A DNA stretch of 64,000 nt from Semisulcospira habei (taxonomy: Eukaryota > Mollusca > Gastropoda > Semisulcospiridae). Made by a program: the position numbers and the translations under genes. Below the pieces are notes generated by a model. That model was not told where the DNA came from. It saw only the letters and a list, made by a program, of their open reading frames with translations, and did no database searches. The stretch lies in assembly GCA_036245525.1 (NCBI GenBank), contig BTPG01000001.1:177935111-177999110 (forward strand), written 5' to 3'. Positions 52,315 through 62,639 of the stretch are shown in pieces (positions within the stretch are counted from its first letter, which is position 1; each line of letters begins with the position of its first letter).

Positions 52315-53350
52315 AACAAAAATGGCAAAGCCCTCAAGGCGCATATGTATGACCAATCCACATAATTAATGACCTTGAGGCAAGTGTTCAAGGAAAGAGT
52401 TGGCATTTGTACCCATAAAATCCATGTTCTCTCAAAATGTACGCATTTTTCACTGTTGTCAACCTCCCTTGACCTTTTTAAGTAAAGGTAGTGAACCAAA
52501 TTAGTATGCATAGAAAGGTCTTATCATCAGCTACTTTTCTGCCAAATGTGGTTGAACCGTTTTGCAAAAATCTTGATACAAACTAAAATTCTACAAAACA
52601 ATAGACATTTTTCATATCATTTGCTGATCTCTTGTGACCCTTCACCTTTCCAAGAGGTCAACCAAGTTGGAACACTTAGGAAGGTCTTACCATCAAGTAT
52701 CTCTGTACCAGGTTTGGGATGGAAGTTGTGAATAGTATTTGAGAAAAAAAAAATTCTGTCAGAAAATGGCTATTTGTGACCTATTTTGTGATCTCTTGTG
52801 ACCCTTGACCTTTCTGAAGGGTCATCCAAATTAATATGCATAGGAAGGTCTTACTATCAGGTATCTCTGTACGAAGTTTGGGTTTAAAGTTGTGAATAGT
52901 ATTTGAGAAAAAAAATCCTTTGTCAAAATATGGCAATTTTGGACCTATTTCCTGAGCTCTTGTGACCCTTGACCTTTTCAATGGGTCAACCAATTTAGTA
53001 TGCATAGAAAGGTCTTATCATCAGGTATCTTAATACAAAGTTTGAATTGCAAATAGTATTTGAGGAAAAAATCAATTTCTTATAATTTTGTCAAAATTTA
53101 GCCATTCTTAACCTAGTTCCTGATCCCCCGTGACCTTGACCTTTGAGAGAGGTCACTTATATTTGTATATTTAGAAAGGTCTTGCCACAAAGTTCCCTTG
53201 GGCCAAGTTTGAACACTGTGGATTGAATAGTCTCTGAGAAAATGCCAACATTAAAGTTTACCACAGATGATGGTGGATGGCAAACTGACGACGGACGCAT
53301 GACCACTGGTCCAGAACATAGACTCACTTTTGCTTCATACGTGAGCGAAA
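52315..53350. repeat. TGACCTTGACC repeat, copy 4 (longest)
   Basis: Starts GGCAAAGCCCTCAAGGCGCA and ends GCTTCATACGTGAGC. Four or more ~165-bp units have cores at about 52631, 52793, 52960 and 53126 (TGTGACCCTTGACCTTT or close). Lies in the ASAP intron between 52114 and 57201. Confidence 0.82.
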
Positions 53351-53621
53351 AAATATTATTTTCATTCGAACTACAATGATAATGACACAGGAAACTAAAA
53401 TATTGCTCTCTGATACAATGAGGAAACATCCACACCCATTCGCAATGGATCACATGAATAACCAAGTTATTCTAAGACAATTATACACATAATCTTCATG
53501 CAGAAACCTTGCCTCAATCTGATGATCACCATGGTAGTGTTCAGTCACCGTGGGCAAACGTGACACAGTTATTTATGTATCCCAGATCAAAGTAACAATT
53601 TCACTATCCCATGACAATAAA

Positions 53622-56600
53622 CCTCGCGCTGGAACCATATGGCGTTAAGGCGCGTCCCCTGGGTGGTGGATAGGGGGTCCCTTGCAAAGGGGTGCACCGA
53701 ATGAAATAAGGTGCCGTGAACCAACATGGTCTAAGGGAAGGTGACCCCAACAGAAAACCCCTGGTCCTCCTAGTAAGGGGGTTGGGCGTGGGGTAGCTTC
53801 CCCACCCTGCAAAAAAGGAAATAGCTACAAAAATGCCGAAGAAAAGACAAACAGTAATTCCTTTCCTGGAGGAGTTCTTCTACCAGAAGATTTATGCATC
53901 ATGTGGTGAAAGCCGGAAGTCTTCGGAAGCCACTTTACCCAGCCGCCTCTCTCTATCCAGGGACACAACCATGGGCACATAGAATGTCAAGACCATGTAC
54001 CAGAGCGGCAAGTCCGCCCAGACAGCAGCGGAAATGCAAAAGTACAACCTTTCCCTGCTAGGTATCAGTGAAGCCAGATGGACGCAGTCTGGCCAGAAAA
54101 GGCTGTTAAGTGGGGAGATGATTCTGTATTCAGGTCATGAAGAGGAGAATGCCCCCCATACAGAAGGAGTAGCATTCATGCTGTCACCAGTGGCACAGAG
54201 AGCGCTGATGGGCTGGGAACCTCTTGGGCCAAGAATAATCACAGCAGCCTTTAGAACCAAGAAAAAGCTCAAGCTGAACGTCATCCAGTGTTATGCACCC
54301 ACAAATGACAGTGACGAGGAAGAGAAACAAGAGTTCTACGACCGACTCCAGAGTGCTGTGGACAAATGTGCGGAGCGAGACATCACCATCGTCATGGGCG
54401 ATTTTAATGCCAAAATAGGGGAGGACAACACCGGATACGAACAGGTGATGGGGAGACAGGGACTAGGGGAGATGAGTGAGAACGGGGAGAGGTTTGTAGA
54501 CTTTTGTGCTCTAAACAGACTTGTCATTGGAGGCAGCATCTTCCCACACAGAAGAATACACAAAGCAACTTGGGTCTCACCTGACCATACTACAGAGAAC
54601 CAAATAGACCATATCTGCATTAGCAAGAAATTTAGATTCCTTCAAGATGTTTGAGTGAGGAAAGGAGCAGATGTCACCTCAGACCACCATCTGCTTACCT
54701 TAAGAATAAAGCTCAAGTTAAAGAAAAGCCGCACAGAGACAACAAGAAGACAGCGCTATAATGTAGGCCTCCTGAGAGAGACTGGAGTGAGAGAAGAGTT
54801 CAAACTGGTGCTGTCCAACCAGTTTCAAGCGCTACAGGAGCTAGTAAATGAAGAGGAGGCAGTCACCACAGAGCAGCAGTGGAAGGCAGTTAGAGAGGTG
54901 CTGAACTCAATCTGCAAAGACACTGTTCAGGAAACACCATCACAAGGACTGGCTGGCGGAACAGACCTTGAAGAAGACAGAAGTGAGGAAGCAGAAGAAA
55001 GCAGTTGTCAACAACAGTCGCACGAGAGCAGCCAAAGCAAGGGCACAGGAGAAATACTCGGAAGCCAACCGCGAGGTGAAGAGGAGTATCAGTGCAGACA
55101 AGAGGACCTACACAGACAGCCTGGCAGCAGAGGCAGAAAAGGCAGCAGGCAGCGGCAACATGAAACAGCTCTATGACATTACCAGAAGATTGTCGGGCAA
55201 GTATGGCCATACAGAAAGACCAGTAAAAGACAAAGAAGGCAAGCCTATTGCAGACAGAGCAGACCAACTCGACAGATGGGCCGAGTATGTTGAAGAGTTA
55301 CTGAACAGACCCAGCCCACCCGACCCCCCAGACATCCAGCCAGCAGAGACCGACCTACCCATCAGCTATGACAGACCCAGCCTGGAAGAGATCAGAAAAG
55401 CACTGGCATATTTGAAGAACGGCAAAGCTGCAGGGCCAGATGGCATCCTAGCGGAGTCTCTGAAAGCAGACCTAGAGACAACAGTAGAGATGCTGTACCC
55501 ACTGTTTGGAAAGATCTGGGAAGAGGAGGTGATGCCGGCTGACTGGAAGTAGGGGTACCTAATCAAGCTTCCCAAGAAAGGCGACCTCAGCAAGTGTTCC
55601 AACTACAGAGGAATCAGTTTGCTGTCGGTACCAGGAAAGGTCTTCAACAGGATCATCCTGGAGAGAATGAAGAGCTCCGTTGACCCCCAGCTGAGAGACC
55701 AGCAAGCAGGATTCAGGAAAAACCGATCATGTACAGACTAGATCGCCACTCTCCACATCATCATGGAACAGTCTCTGGAGTGGAGCTCCCCGCTGTACGT
55801 CAACTTTGTGGATTATGAGAAAGCATTTGACAGTGTGGACCGAGAGACTCTGTGGAAACAACTACGACACTACGGTGTACCCACAAAGCTCGTCCGCCTG
55901 ATCAAGAGCAGCTACAATGGCATGACATGTCGCGTGATCCACGAAGGGCAGTTCAACAGGGAGCTCCAGGTCAGAACCGGTGACAGGCAGGGGTGTTTGC
56001 TGTCTCCGTTCCTGTTCCTACTGGCCATAGACTGGGTCATGAAGAGGACCACAGAGCGCAGACGAAGTGGAATACAGTGGACACTGTGGACACAGCTTAA
56101 CGACCTCGATTTTGCAGATGACTTGGCTTTACTGTCCCACACTCATCAACAAATGCAGGACAAGACCATGAGGCTTGCTGACATCTCGTCCCAAGTGAGC
56201 CTCACCATCCACAAACAGAAAACAAAGACATTGAGGCTGAACGCAACCAGGGAAGAACCAGTCTTGCTTGCTGGCACCCCGTTGGAGGAGGTGGAGTCCT
56301 TCACCTATCTCGGGAGCATCATAGACAAAAAAGGCGGCACTGATGCAGATGTCAGAGCACGAATCGGTAAAGCCAGAGCAGCCTTTCTCCAGTTGAAAAA
56401 AGTGTGGAGTTCCAGAGAGCTGTCACAACACACCAAAGTCCGGATTTTCAACTCCAACGTAAAAGCAATTCTCCTATATGGAGCAGAGACTTGGAGATTG
56501 ACAAAAAACACAGGCAACAGAGTACAGATCTTCATAAACAGTTGCCTTAGAAGAATTTTGAAAATCCACTGGCCAGAGAAGATCAGCAACGTCAGACTCT

Positions 56601-56897
56601 GGGAGAGAACAGAGCAGATAACAGCAGAGAATGAAATTTGGCGAAGAAGATGGGGATGGATTGGTCAGTCTGAGAAAGCCAGCTTCCAGTATCACTAGGC
56701 AGGCATTGTCATGGAACCCCCAGGAAAAGAGGCAGGCCGAGAAACACCTGGCATCGAGACCTCCAAGCAGACATCAAGAGACTGGGAACCACCTGGAGTA
56801 AAATCGAAGGAAAAGCACAGGACAGGAGTCGCTGGAGGTCTCTCGTCGACGGCCTATAACCCGTGGAGGGGTGACAGGAGTAAGTAAGTAAGTAAAG
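53622..56897 (+). mobile_element. RTE-type LINE, family 2, copy 3 (full length, TSD)
   Basis: TSD TGACAATAAA (10 bp) at 53612-53621 and 56898-56907. About 3.28 kb with a ~350-nt 5' UTR, so it appears complete. 3' tail (AAGT)n. Antisense to the ASAP gene. Confidence 0.87.
53971..56700 (+). pseudogene. RTE family 2 polyprotein (endonuclease-RT), nonsense mutations
   Basis: Reads MGT, a TAG at 53980-53982, then NVKTMYQSGKSAQTAAEMQK and LSLLGISEARWTQSG (endonuclease start), MGDFNAKIG, NQIDHICISKKF. TGA at 54652-54654 (CGA in copy 2). A 5-nt deletion near 54928 shifts the frame. RT: LAYLKNGKAAGPDGILAESL, TAG at 55550-55552 where Trp is expected, LPKKGDLSKCSNYRGISLLS, TAG at 55739-55741 (CAG in copy 2), NFVDYEKAFDSVDRETLW, DRQGCLLSPFLFLLAID, LDFADDLALL. 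A 2-nt deletion near 56668 ends the tail. Active-site Asp pair kept. Confidence 0.88.
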
Positions 56898-57004
56898 TGA
56901 CAATAAAGTTTTCTGAATCTGATCTCTGCAATGCAAAAGGCATAGAATCTCATGAACTGCTGTAGCTGAAAGTCTACGCCTCGTGCTTATGAGACAGGAC
57001 AGTT

Positions 57005-57165
57005 GAGACATGGTCCACTAGACCACATTCCACTCCCTGTATACCTCTTGCATATGAGATAGGATGAGGGATGGCACACTAAGCCGCGCTCCACTCATTG
57101 TATACCTCTTGCATATGGGATAAGATGAAGGATGGTCCACTAGGCCAAACTCCACTCCCTGTATA
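57005..57165. repeat. Tandem repeat, ~62-bp unit, about 2.6 copies
   Basis: Units contain TCCACTC(C/A)(C/T)TGTATACCTCTTGCATATG and GGTCCACTAG. It lies in the intron immediately downstream (minus strand) of the ankyrin exon. Confidence 0.85.
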
Positions 57166-57200
57166 AGCCCCTATTCCACAGCTCCAGCTATGACACTCAC

Positions 57201-57387
57201 CAGTTCCATACACAACTGATGACCAGCTTCGCGTGCGATCTCCAGTGGTGTCTGATTGGCCTTGTTTTCGATGTTGGCGAGGTCCGGGCGTGTACGCAGT
57301 AACAGCTTCATGCACTCCGTCTTGTTCAGCAGGGCGCACAGGTGCAGCACTGTATTGCCATCATTTGTCTTCTTGTCCAGGCTGCCT
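57201..57387 (-). CDS. ASAP1: Exon (187 nt) of ASAP-like Arf-GAP: ankyrin repeat
   Basis: Acceptor GTTTACAG|A (57388/57387), donor ATGGAACTG|GTGAGT (57201/57200). Encodes GSLDKKTNDGNTVLHLCALL, NKTECMKLLLRTRPDLANIE, NKANQTPLEIAREAGHQLCM and Glu-Leu: an ankyrin repeat (G-x-T-x-L-H-x-x, TPLEIA) of the kind at the end of the ASAP ankyrin block. ASAP proteins are BAR-PH-ArfGAP-ANK-Pro-rich-SH3 regulators that activate GTP hydrolysis on Arf at focal adhesions and membranes. Family assignment comes from this repeat plus the next two in-phase exons. Upstream exons are beyond the window. Confidence 0.9.
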
Positions 57388-57782
57388 CTGTAAACGTCCA
57401 CACTTTGTCAACAGCTCAGTAAACACCACTTAGCAAACTTGATTTATTCTATGAGCAAACTCATATTTAACCCATTTCACCCGAAGCCACATTTCTGACA
57501 TTTTGGAGGTATCACCTAAGGACTATGTACCAATTGCAGGAGTTGGAGTGACCGTGATAATTCAAGGGTAGTTAGTAACAGATCAGCTTGGCGCCTAATG
57601 GCACCAAGTTAATCAGGCACTACCAGGCTTTCTGCTAGGATTTAAAATTGTCTGTCATGGGGACGGAGGGCATGACAAAAAATCCGTCCCAGGTGCTCTA
57701 CAGTTCGTTGCGTACTTGAAATACAACTGTGATTGGGGGGGGGGGGGGGGGAGGTGGGGGGGCACAATACACCAACAACACA
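57388..57782. other. Intron with degraded hairpin element and poly-G tract
   Basis: 57475-57625 matches the hairpin family (TTAACCCATTTCACCC, GATAATTCAAGGGTAGT, CCAAGTTAATC). Poly-G-rich run at 57737-57767. Confidence 0.6.
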
Positions 57783-58173
57783 ATTCGAGGGTTCCGCGCG
57801 TAAGGGACATAAATCGCCATTTTGGCGATTTTTATATTGATGAAACCGTTATTGTGTGTAGATTCATCCTGTGATATCGATATTTCAATCAGTCACATAT
57901 ATAACGTGTTATTGAGGAGAACTTAAATCAATTAAGGGTTTTGGATGATACAGCTGCATGCCAGACAGCCGTGTCTTGAGTTGCGGCAGTGTATAAGAAG
58001 CGCGCTACTACCAGTGGTGGTGGCGTGAAGGCCTTATCTTGGTGTGCCTGGTCCATCGCGCGCGTTTACATTCAGGCACTCGGTGCATCGTGCATGTCAG
58101 AGAGCCGTAACTCCAGCTACCATTTTTAAGTAAGCAGAAATCTGAAGAAAGCACAATGATTTCGAAAGCTTAA

Positions 58174-58379
58174 CTCATTCTACCCCAGACACACCACAGC
58201 AAGATAAGGATCGACCATGATAGTTCAAGGGTGATGCCAGAATAGCTTGGCACCTATGGGCGCCAAACTATTCTGGCATCACCCTTGAACTATCATGGTC
58301 GATCTGTGTCGTGCACCGCAATGCAGTCTTCAGAGGACAACGGCAACATTTAAGGATTTCGGTGTTGGGGTAGAATGAG
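58174..58379. mobile_element. TTAA-flanked hairpin MITE (piggyBac-like)
   Basis: TTAA at 58170-58173 and 58380-58383. Ends CTCATTCTACCCCA / TGGGGTAGAATGAG. The interior folds: GATCGACCATGATAGTTCAA pairs with TTGAACTATCATGGTCGATC. The paralogous site in copy 1 (16590-16600, AGCTTAAAGACGG) has one TTAA and no insert. Confidence 0.9.
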
Positions 58380-58622
58380 TTAAAGATGGTAGATGCTGTT
58401 ACAATCGTCCTGCTGGCAAAAAAGAAACAATAAAAGTATCTGCTAAAAAGACAGCATGAAGACAGTACCATGCCTGGCTAGCACTCATTTTAGAGGCATG
58501 ACATTAAACAACAAAGACAACCGACGATTTCCAACACCGTGTTTGACCATGGACTACTATGAAAAGAGTATAATTTGGCAAGTCACCAAATCCATACACG
58601 TATATTGGTTAACAAAATCAAG

Positions 58623-59872
58623 CAGGGCTTTCGTTTTCACAACAGTTTAAAGGGTCTGTAGACCCCCAGGTATAAATTTTAGAGGGTACACAGACCCCCA
58701 TCTGAGCATTATAGAGGGTCTGCAGATTTATTTAAGAAAAACTGCATCACCTTAAATTAAAATAAATTAACTCACTTCGCTCTCTCCTCTAAATGTGTTG
58801 TGACAGTGTGCGTGTCCTTTCCATGATACTGATTCTTTAACTGGTAAGCTATCACCCAAAATCCTGTCTCCCTCGCTCTCTCTCTCACACACAGAAAAAC
58901 ATATATCTATTTATTTATTTGTATGATCATTTGATAATGTATTGTAACGGAGAATATAGCGTTTTCTGCTGAATGCGGCAGATTGACAACCAAAGTGCGA
59001 CTTGTCTAAACTGTGTGTGTGTGTGTGTGTGAACTGATGTACATAAAAGTTTATTTCAACCCATTTAACCAATCAGAAAGACGTGGTTCTCTAATTTTTG
59101 CCTAATAACTGTGCACCAGAAGATGGATCGACCACGATTTTAAAAAAAAAATGCTGATCAACTTATTTCTGTTAAAATTTCTGGACTTGCTTTTTGAGTT
59201 TGCCTCAGTGCACATTGCGCATGCCATTCGTGTGCAGCCGTGCTTTAGCCATGGAAATACACGCAGCGCAGCCATAACTCTGAAAACTGCGTCACAGCGG
59301 TGGTGCGGCCACACAAGGCCAAGGTGCATCATTTCTGGTACTGTCGCTTGTCGATGGAGATGTCGGTGTCGAAGTGCAACTTTCTTCTTAGCGATTATCA
59401 AGATCAGATGATGCTGGATTGAAGAATCCGAAGCATTCCAGCTTCCTTTGCTCAAGTTTTTTCTCCGCCATTTACAACTTTGGTCAAGATCGAAAGTGAA
59501 ACGCACGATGCCGTATCCCATAATAGTATGTGTGGTGACGTCACAGCAAGTGACGTGTTCAACATGTAGCTGACACCACACATAAACTAACAGTTTGCCC
59601 GCCCAGTTACACTCGCACGGATTCTGGAGTTGGGTCGATTCTGAACGCAGCCGCGACTGAGCAAGCGGCTAAACGAACCAACTCATCACTAAAAATAGAA
59701 CGACTGTCACCGACCTCCGTTATGGTACGCACGGTGGCGCAAGGATAATGCGTCTCGGACGCAGATGCACTGAATTTTAGTGCGTCAGACTACCCCTTAG
59801 TTACAATTTCAGTACGTGATTTTGAGTTTTAATGCGTCATAGATGCACAGACGCACTAAAACGGAAGCCCTG
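58623..59872. mobile_element. CAGGG-ended TIR element (hAT-like), 1250 bp
   Basis: CAGGGCTTTCGTTTT at the left, ACGGAAGCCCTG at the right (TIR with one mismatch). Absent from copy 1, which reads across with local change; no TSD visible. Contains a chance-looking ORF (59102-59581, minus) and a perfect TGACGTCA at about 59535. hAT assignment from CAGGG ends only. Confidence 0.65.
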
Positions 59873-60228
59873 ATTAGTACGTACACGCATCAAAGATGGT
59901 GACAGGAGGCAAACTTACAATTTCCTTAAGCTACTGTTCAACAAAAGATATCGTAGTGTGAAAAGAACGAAAAAACAAATGTGCCACACTAGAGACATGT
60001 ATACAGATCAGTATCTACACCCCTGACCAGAAACTGAATGGAAACATTCCCATGGGGTGCGAGACATTACTAACAGGCCTGCACAGTTTCAGTCCCCAGC
60101 TGCAGACTGACACATCCTTTCAAACCGGAAGAAACCACTGGCTTTAAGAATTTAAGAACACACGTTTTTATTCTTTCATCCGACCATCCTGTGCCAGGAC
60201 GCTGAATACAGGACGAGTTTCTACAGAG

Positions 60229-60429
60229 GTGAGCGCACACACACACACACACATACAAACATGCACAAGGCACACACGTCACATAGACAAACACATTTTC
60301 CAACTGATCTGAATGCTAGCGTGGTAACTTGGATAACTTACACCAACCTTTAAACTGATTCATACATCAGTAAATAAAATGTAGGTTTCTGAACACAGGT
60401 ACTAATTAATCTCTTGTTCTCGTTTGCAG
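60229..60429 (+). other. 5'-UTR intron of the transposon-unit gene
   Basis: Donor CAGAG|GTGAGC and acceptor CGTTTGCAG|GCACTC. The paralogous intron is 17208-17394 in copy 1. Both contain a CA repeat just after the donor. Confidence 0.7.
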
Positions 60430-60439
60430 GCACTCAACT

Positions 60440-62104
60440 ATGGAATTAGACGAAATCATGTTTTCCTGCATCTTGCTGCTTCGCTCACTGCAGAAAAAAA
60501 TGATGACAGTTTCAGCACCTCGGACGACAAGCCACTGAAAAACACCGTTTAGTTTAATGAATCTGATCTGGAGCCCCTTAAATGGCAGACTGGTTTTGAC
60601 ACATCAGATGAAGAACCTCTGCAGGCGAAAGCTAATCACGATATCGATGACCTCACGGACCCTTCCTTCTAATTGTGAGCAGGTTTCAACAAGCAAGAAA
60701 AGAAAAGCCAACAAAAGAAAAAAGAGCAAAAGATACAGTGATCCCAATCTTCAGACCGCAAAAGAAAGCAGTCTTTCAATCCACCTGGGCCATCAGAGAA
60801 ATCTGCATGATCACACAGGCAGGTTAGACAACTTTGGGCATCCAATGGATTGTACAGACAAGAAATTGTTCCTAAAGGTAACTTCTTTTTCGAGGCATCT
60901 GTCATTCATCTGGAGGACATCAGCCATTTGGAACCAAGACATTGTGTGACCATCTGATAGAAAACATTACAGAGTACATTCATTTCATGGTCAACAGAAG
61001 TGAAGAAGATGAAAATGTAAGTGAACTTAGAAAGCCGCAGGTAACAGCACTCCTCCACATGACGCAGGTAGCAGCTCTCCTCCAAATGACGCAGGTAAAG
61101 GCTTGTACTTCAAATGATGCAAACGCTGCATTGATTAATGATGAGAGATGTCCCTCTCCTGAACCAGACAGTTTGATTCCAATATCCAGTAAAGTGACAC
61201 CAAGAAAACAAGGCATGTATTCCAGTCCACCCAAAAAGAAGCTGGCGCGACAAAGAGAAGCCAGACCAGAAACATGGAGAAAAAAATGTTTGGAAGGCGT
61301 TGCACCTGCAAGGCAAACAATACCTTTCCCAATCAGGCAAAACAGTACCATCAAGGTGATGAGGGAGGTGGACTGTACAAAGTGCAGGTACAAGTGCTCT
61401 GAAAAGATAACAGAGGAGAGCCGAAAAGAACTGTTCAATGCCTTTTATGCTCTTCAATCATATGAAAGGCAGAAGGATTTTGTCTGTGCCAACGTTTCCC
61501 AGAGACAAACAGCAACAATGTTTGATGAGGATACACAACAACCGAAGGAGAAAAAACGTCGAGTTTGTTGTGTATTTTCTTTTAATGTTAACGGCACCTT
61601 CCACAGAGTCTGCAAGAATTTTTTCCTTGCGACCCTGGCTGTTGGTTAAACCTACGTGGAACATGCTCTGGAGATCAGCACTGGAGGTGTGTTCACAGGC
61701 CAGCAGCTATAGGGGAAGTAACGACCACCCCACAACAAATACAGTGATGAGGCTGTTGACAGCACCAACAACATATTGCGTCCTTTCCTGTGATCGAGTT
61801 TCATTACACAAGAAAGGACACACAAAGGTTGTACCTCCCTTCTGACCTCACTTTGAGCAAACTGTACGAGCTGTACACTGAAGATTACCAAAGTGGTGGT
61901 CACACACCTGTGTCTGCCAGAAAGTATAGGGATATATTCAATCAGTATTTCAATTATTCGTTCCATCAGCCAAAGAAGGACCAGTGTGTCACTTGCGCAG
62001 TGTTCCAACAGAAAGGGTCTGCTGCATCGGAAGAAGAGAAAAAGGAGTATGAGAAACACCGAGATAGGAAAGACAGAGCAAGGGAGGAAAAATGTATTTT
62101 TGTC
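60440..62104 (+). pseudogene. Transposase-like protein of the repeated unit, broken
   Basis: Start Met-Glu-Leu-Asp-Glu; one base is missing relative to copy 1 after 60450. Segments in order: acidic N terminus (DTSDEEPLQAKANHDIDDLT), a Lys-rich stretch (KKRKANKRKKSKRYSDPNLQ), then 60942-61649 with a Cys cluster (CTKCRYKCSEKITEESRKEL), RQKDFVCANV and GTFHRVCKNFFLATL, and after another break 61790-62104 with HYTRKDTQRLYLPSDLTLSK, LYELYTEDY and FHQPKKDQCVTCAVFQQ. The Cys and HxPKKDQC-type motifs resemble a dispersed protein family I associate with repeated genes of invertebrates. I cannot name the transposase superfamily. The catalytic C-terminal part is missing. Confidence 0.55.
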
Positions 62105-62366
62105 TAAAATGTATTTTTTCGAAAAATACTTACCGATGGCATGACTAATAGGAAGGTACTAGTACGTTTAGCTTACCAATTTCAGCCCAAAACTTCGTTG
62201 TGCATACCTCACAACCAGGGGGGCGACTCTAGGGGGTCGTTACCAGGACGCCCCGAGTAGCCCCCCCTTGCATCCCTATCCGGTCATGTGCCTGGTCGTT
62301 TCCCGCCAGTCTTTGCCTTAGCTCAACAGCGGCAAGCGGGGCAGGAGGGAAGGACCTCAGAGTCAT

Positions 62367-62441
62367 GCCATCGGTAAGTATTTTTTAGAAAAAATGTGTA
62401 GAGAAAAATACATTTGTTTTCTCAAAACGCTTACCGATGGC
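62367..62441. other. ICR of DIRS copy 2
   Basis: Near-palindrome GCCATCGGTAAGTATTTTTT ... CTTACCGATGGC, equivalent to 40789-40853. Confidence 0.78.
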
Positions 62442-62639
62442 ATGACTAAGCGAATAATAGCGAATACTAGGAGGGTGCCGCCCCCTATGTATTCCACCAG
62501 TGAACCTTTGGCTGAACGCCCCCTCAAGTGCACTCAGCAATCGAGGCCCCCCCCCCCCCCACCCCCCAGCGTGCCACACCCGACAATTTCAGCTAGGCAT
62601 TACCTATGGCACCTGTGGTGCCTGGAGGGCGTGCTGCGC

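Larger units (their letters stand above)
57783..62102 (+). mobile_element. Transposon-like unit, copy 2 (cut by DIRS copy 2)
   Basis: Starts TCGAGGGTTCCGCGCGTAAG, the same terminus as copy 1 (16199). Collinear with copy 1 to about 60540 apart from a TTAA MITE and a CAGGG-ended insertion. It carries a gene with a 5'-UTR intron and a transposase-like ORF. The 3' part is removed or displaced by the DIRS element at 62103. Confidence 0.75.

Noticed and set aside
59102..59581. 159-aa minus-strand ORF in the CAGGG element
   Set aside because: No recognisable domain and composition as expected by chance; an opposite-strand ORF of similar length overlaps it.
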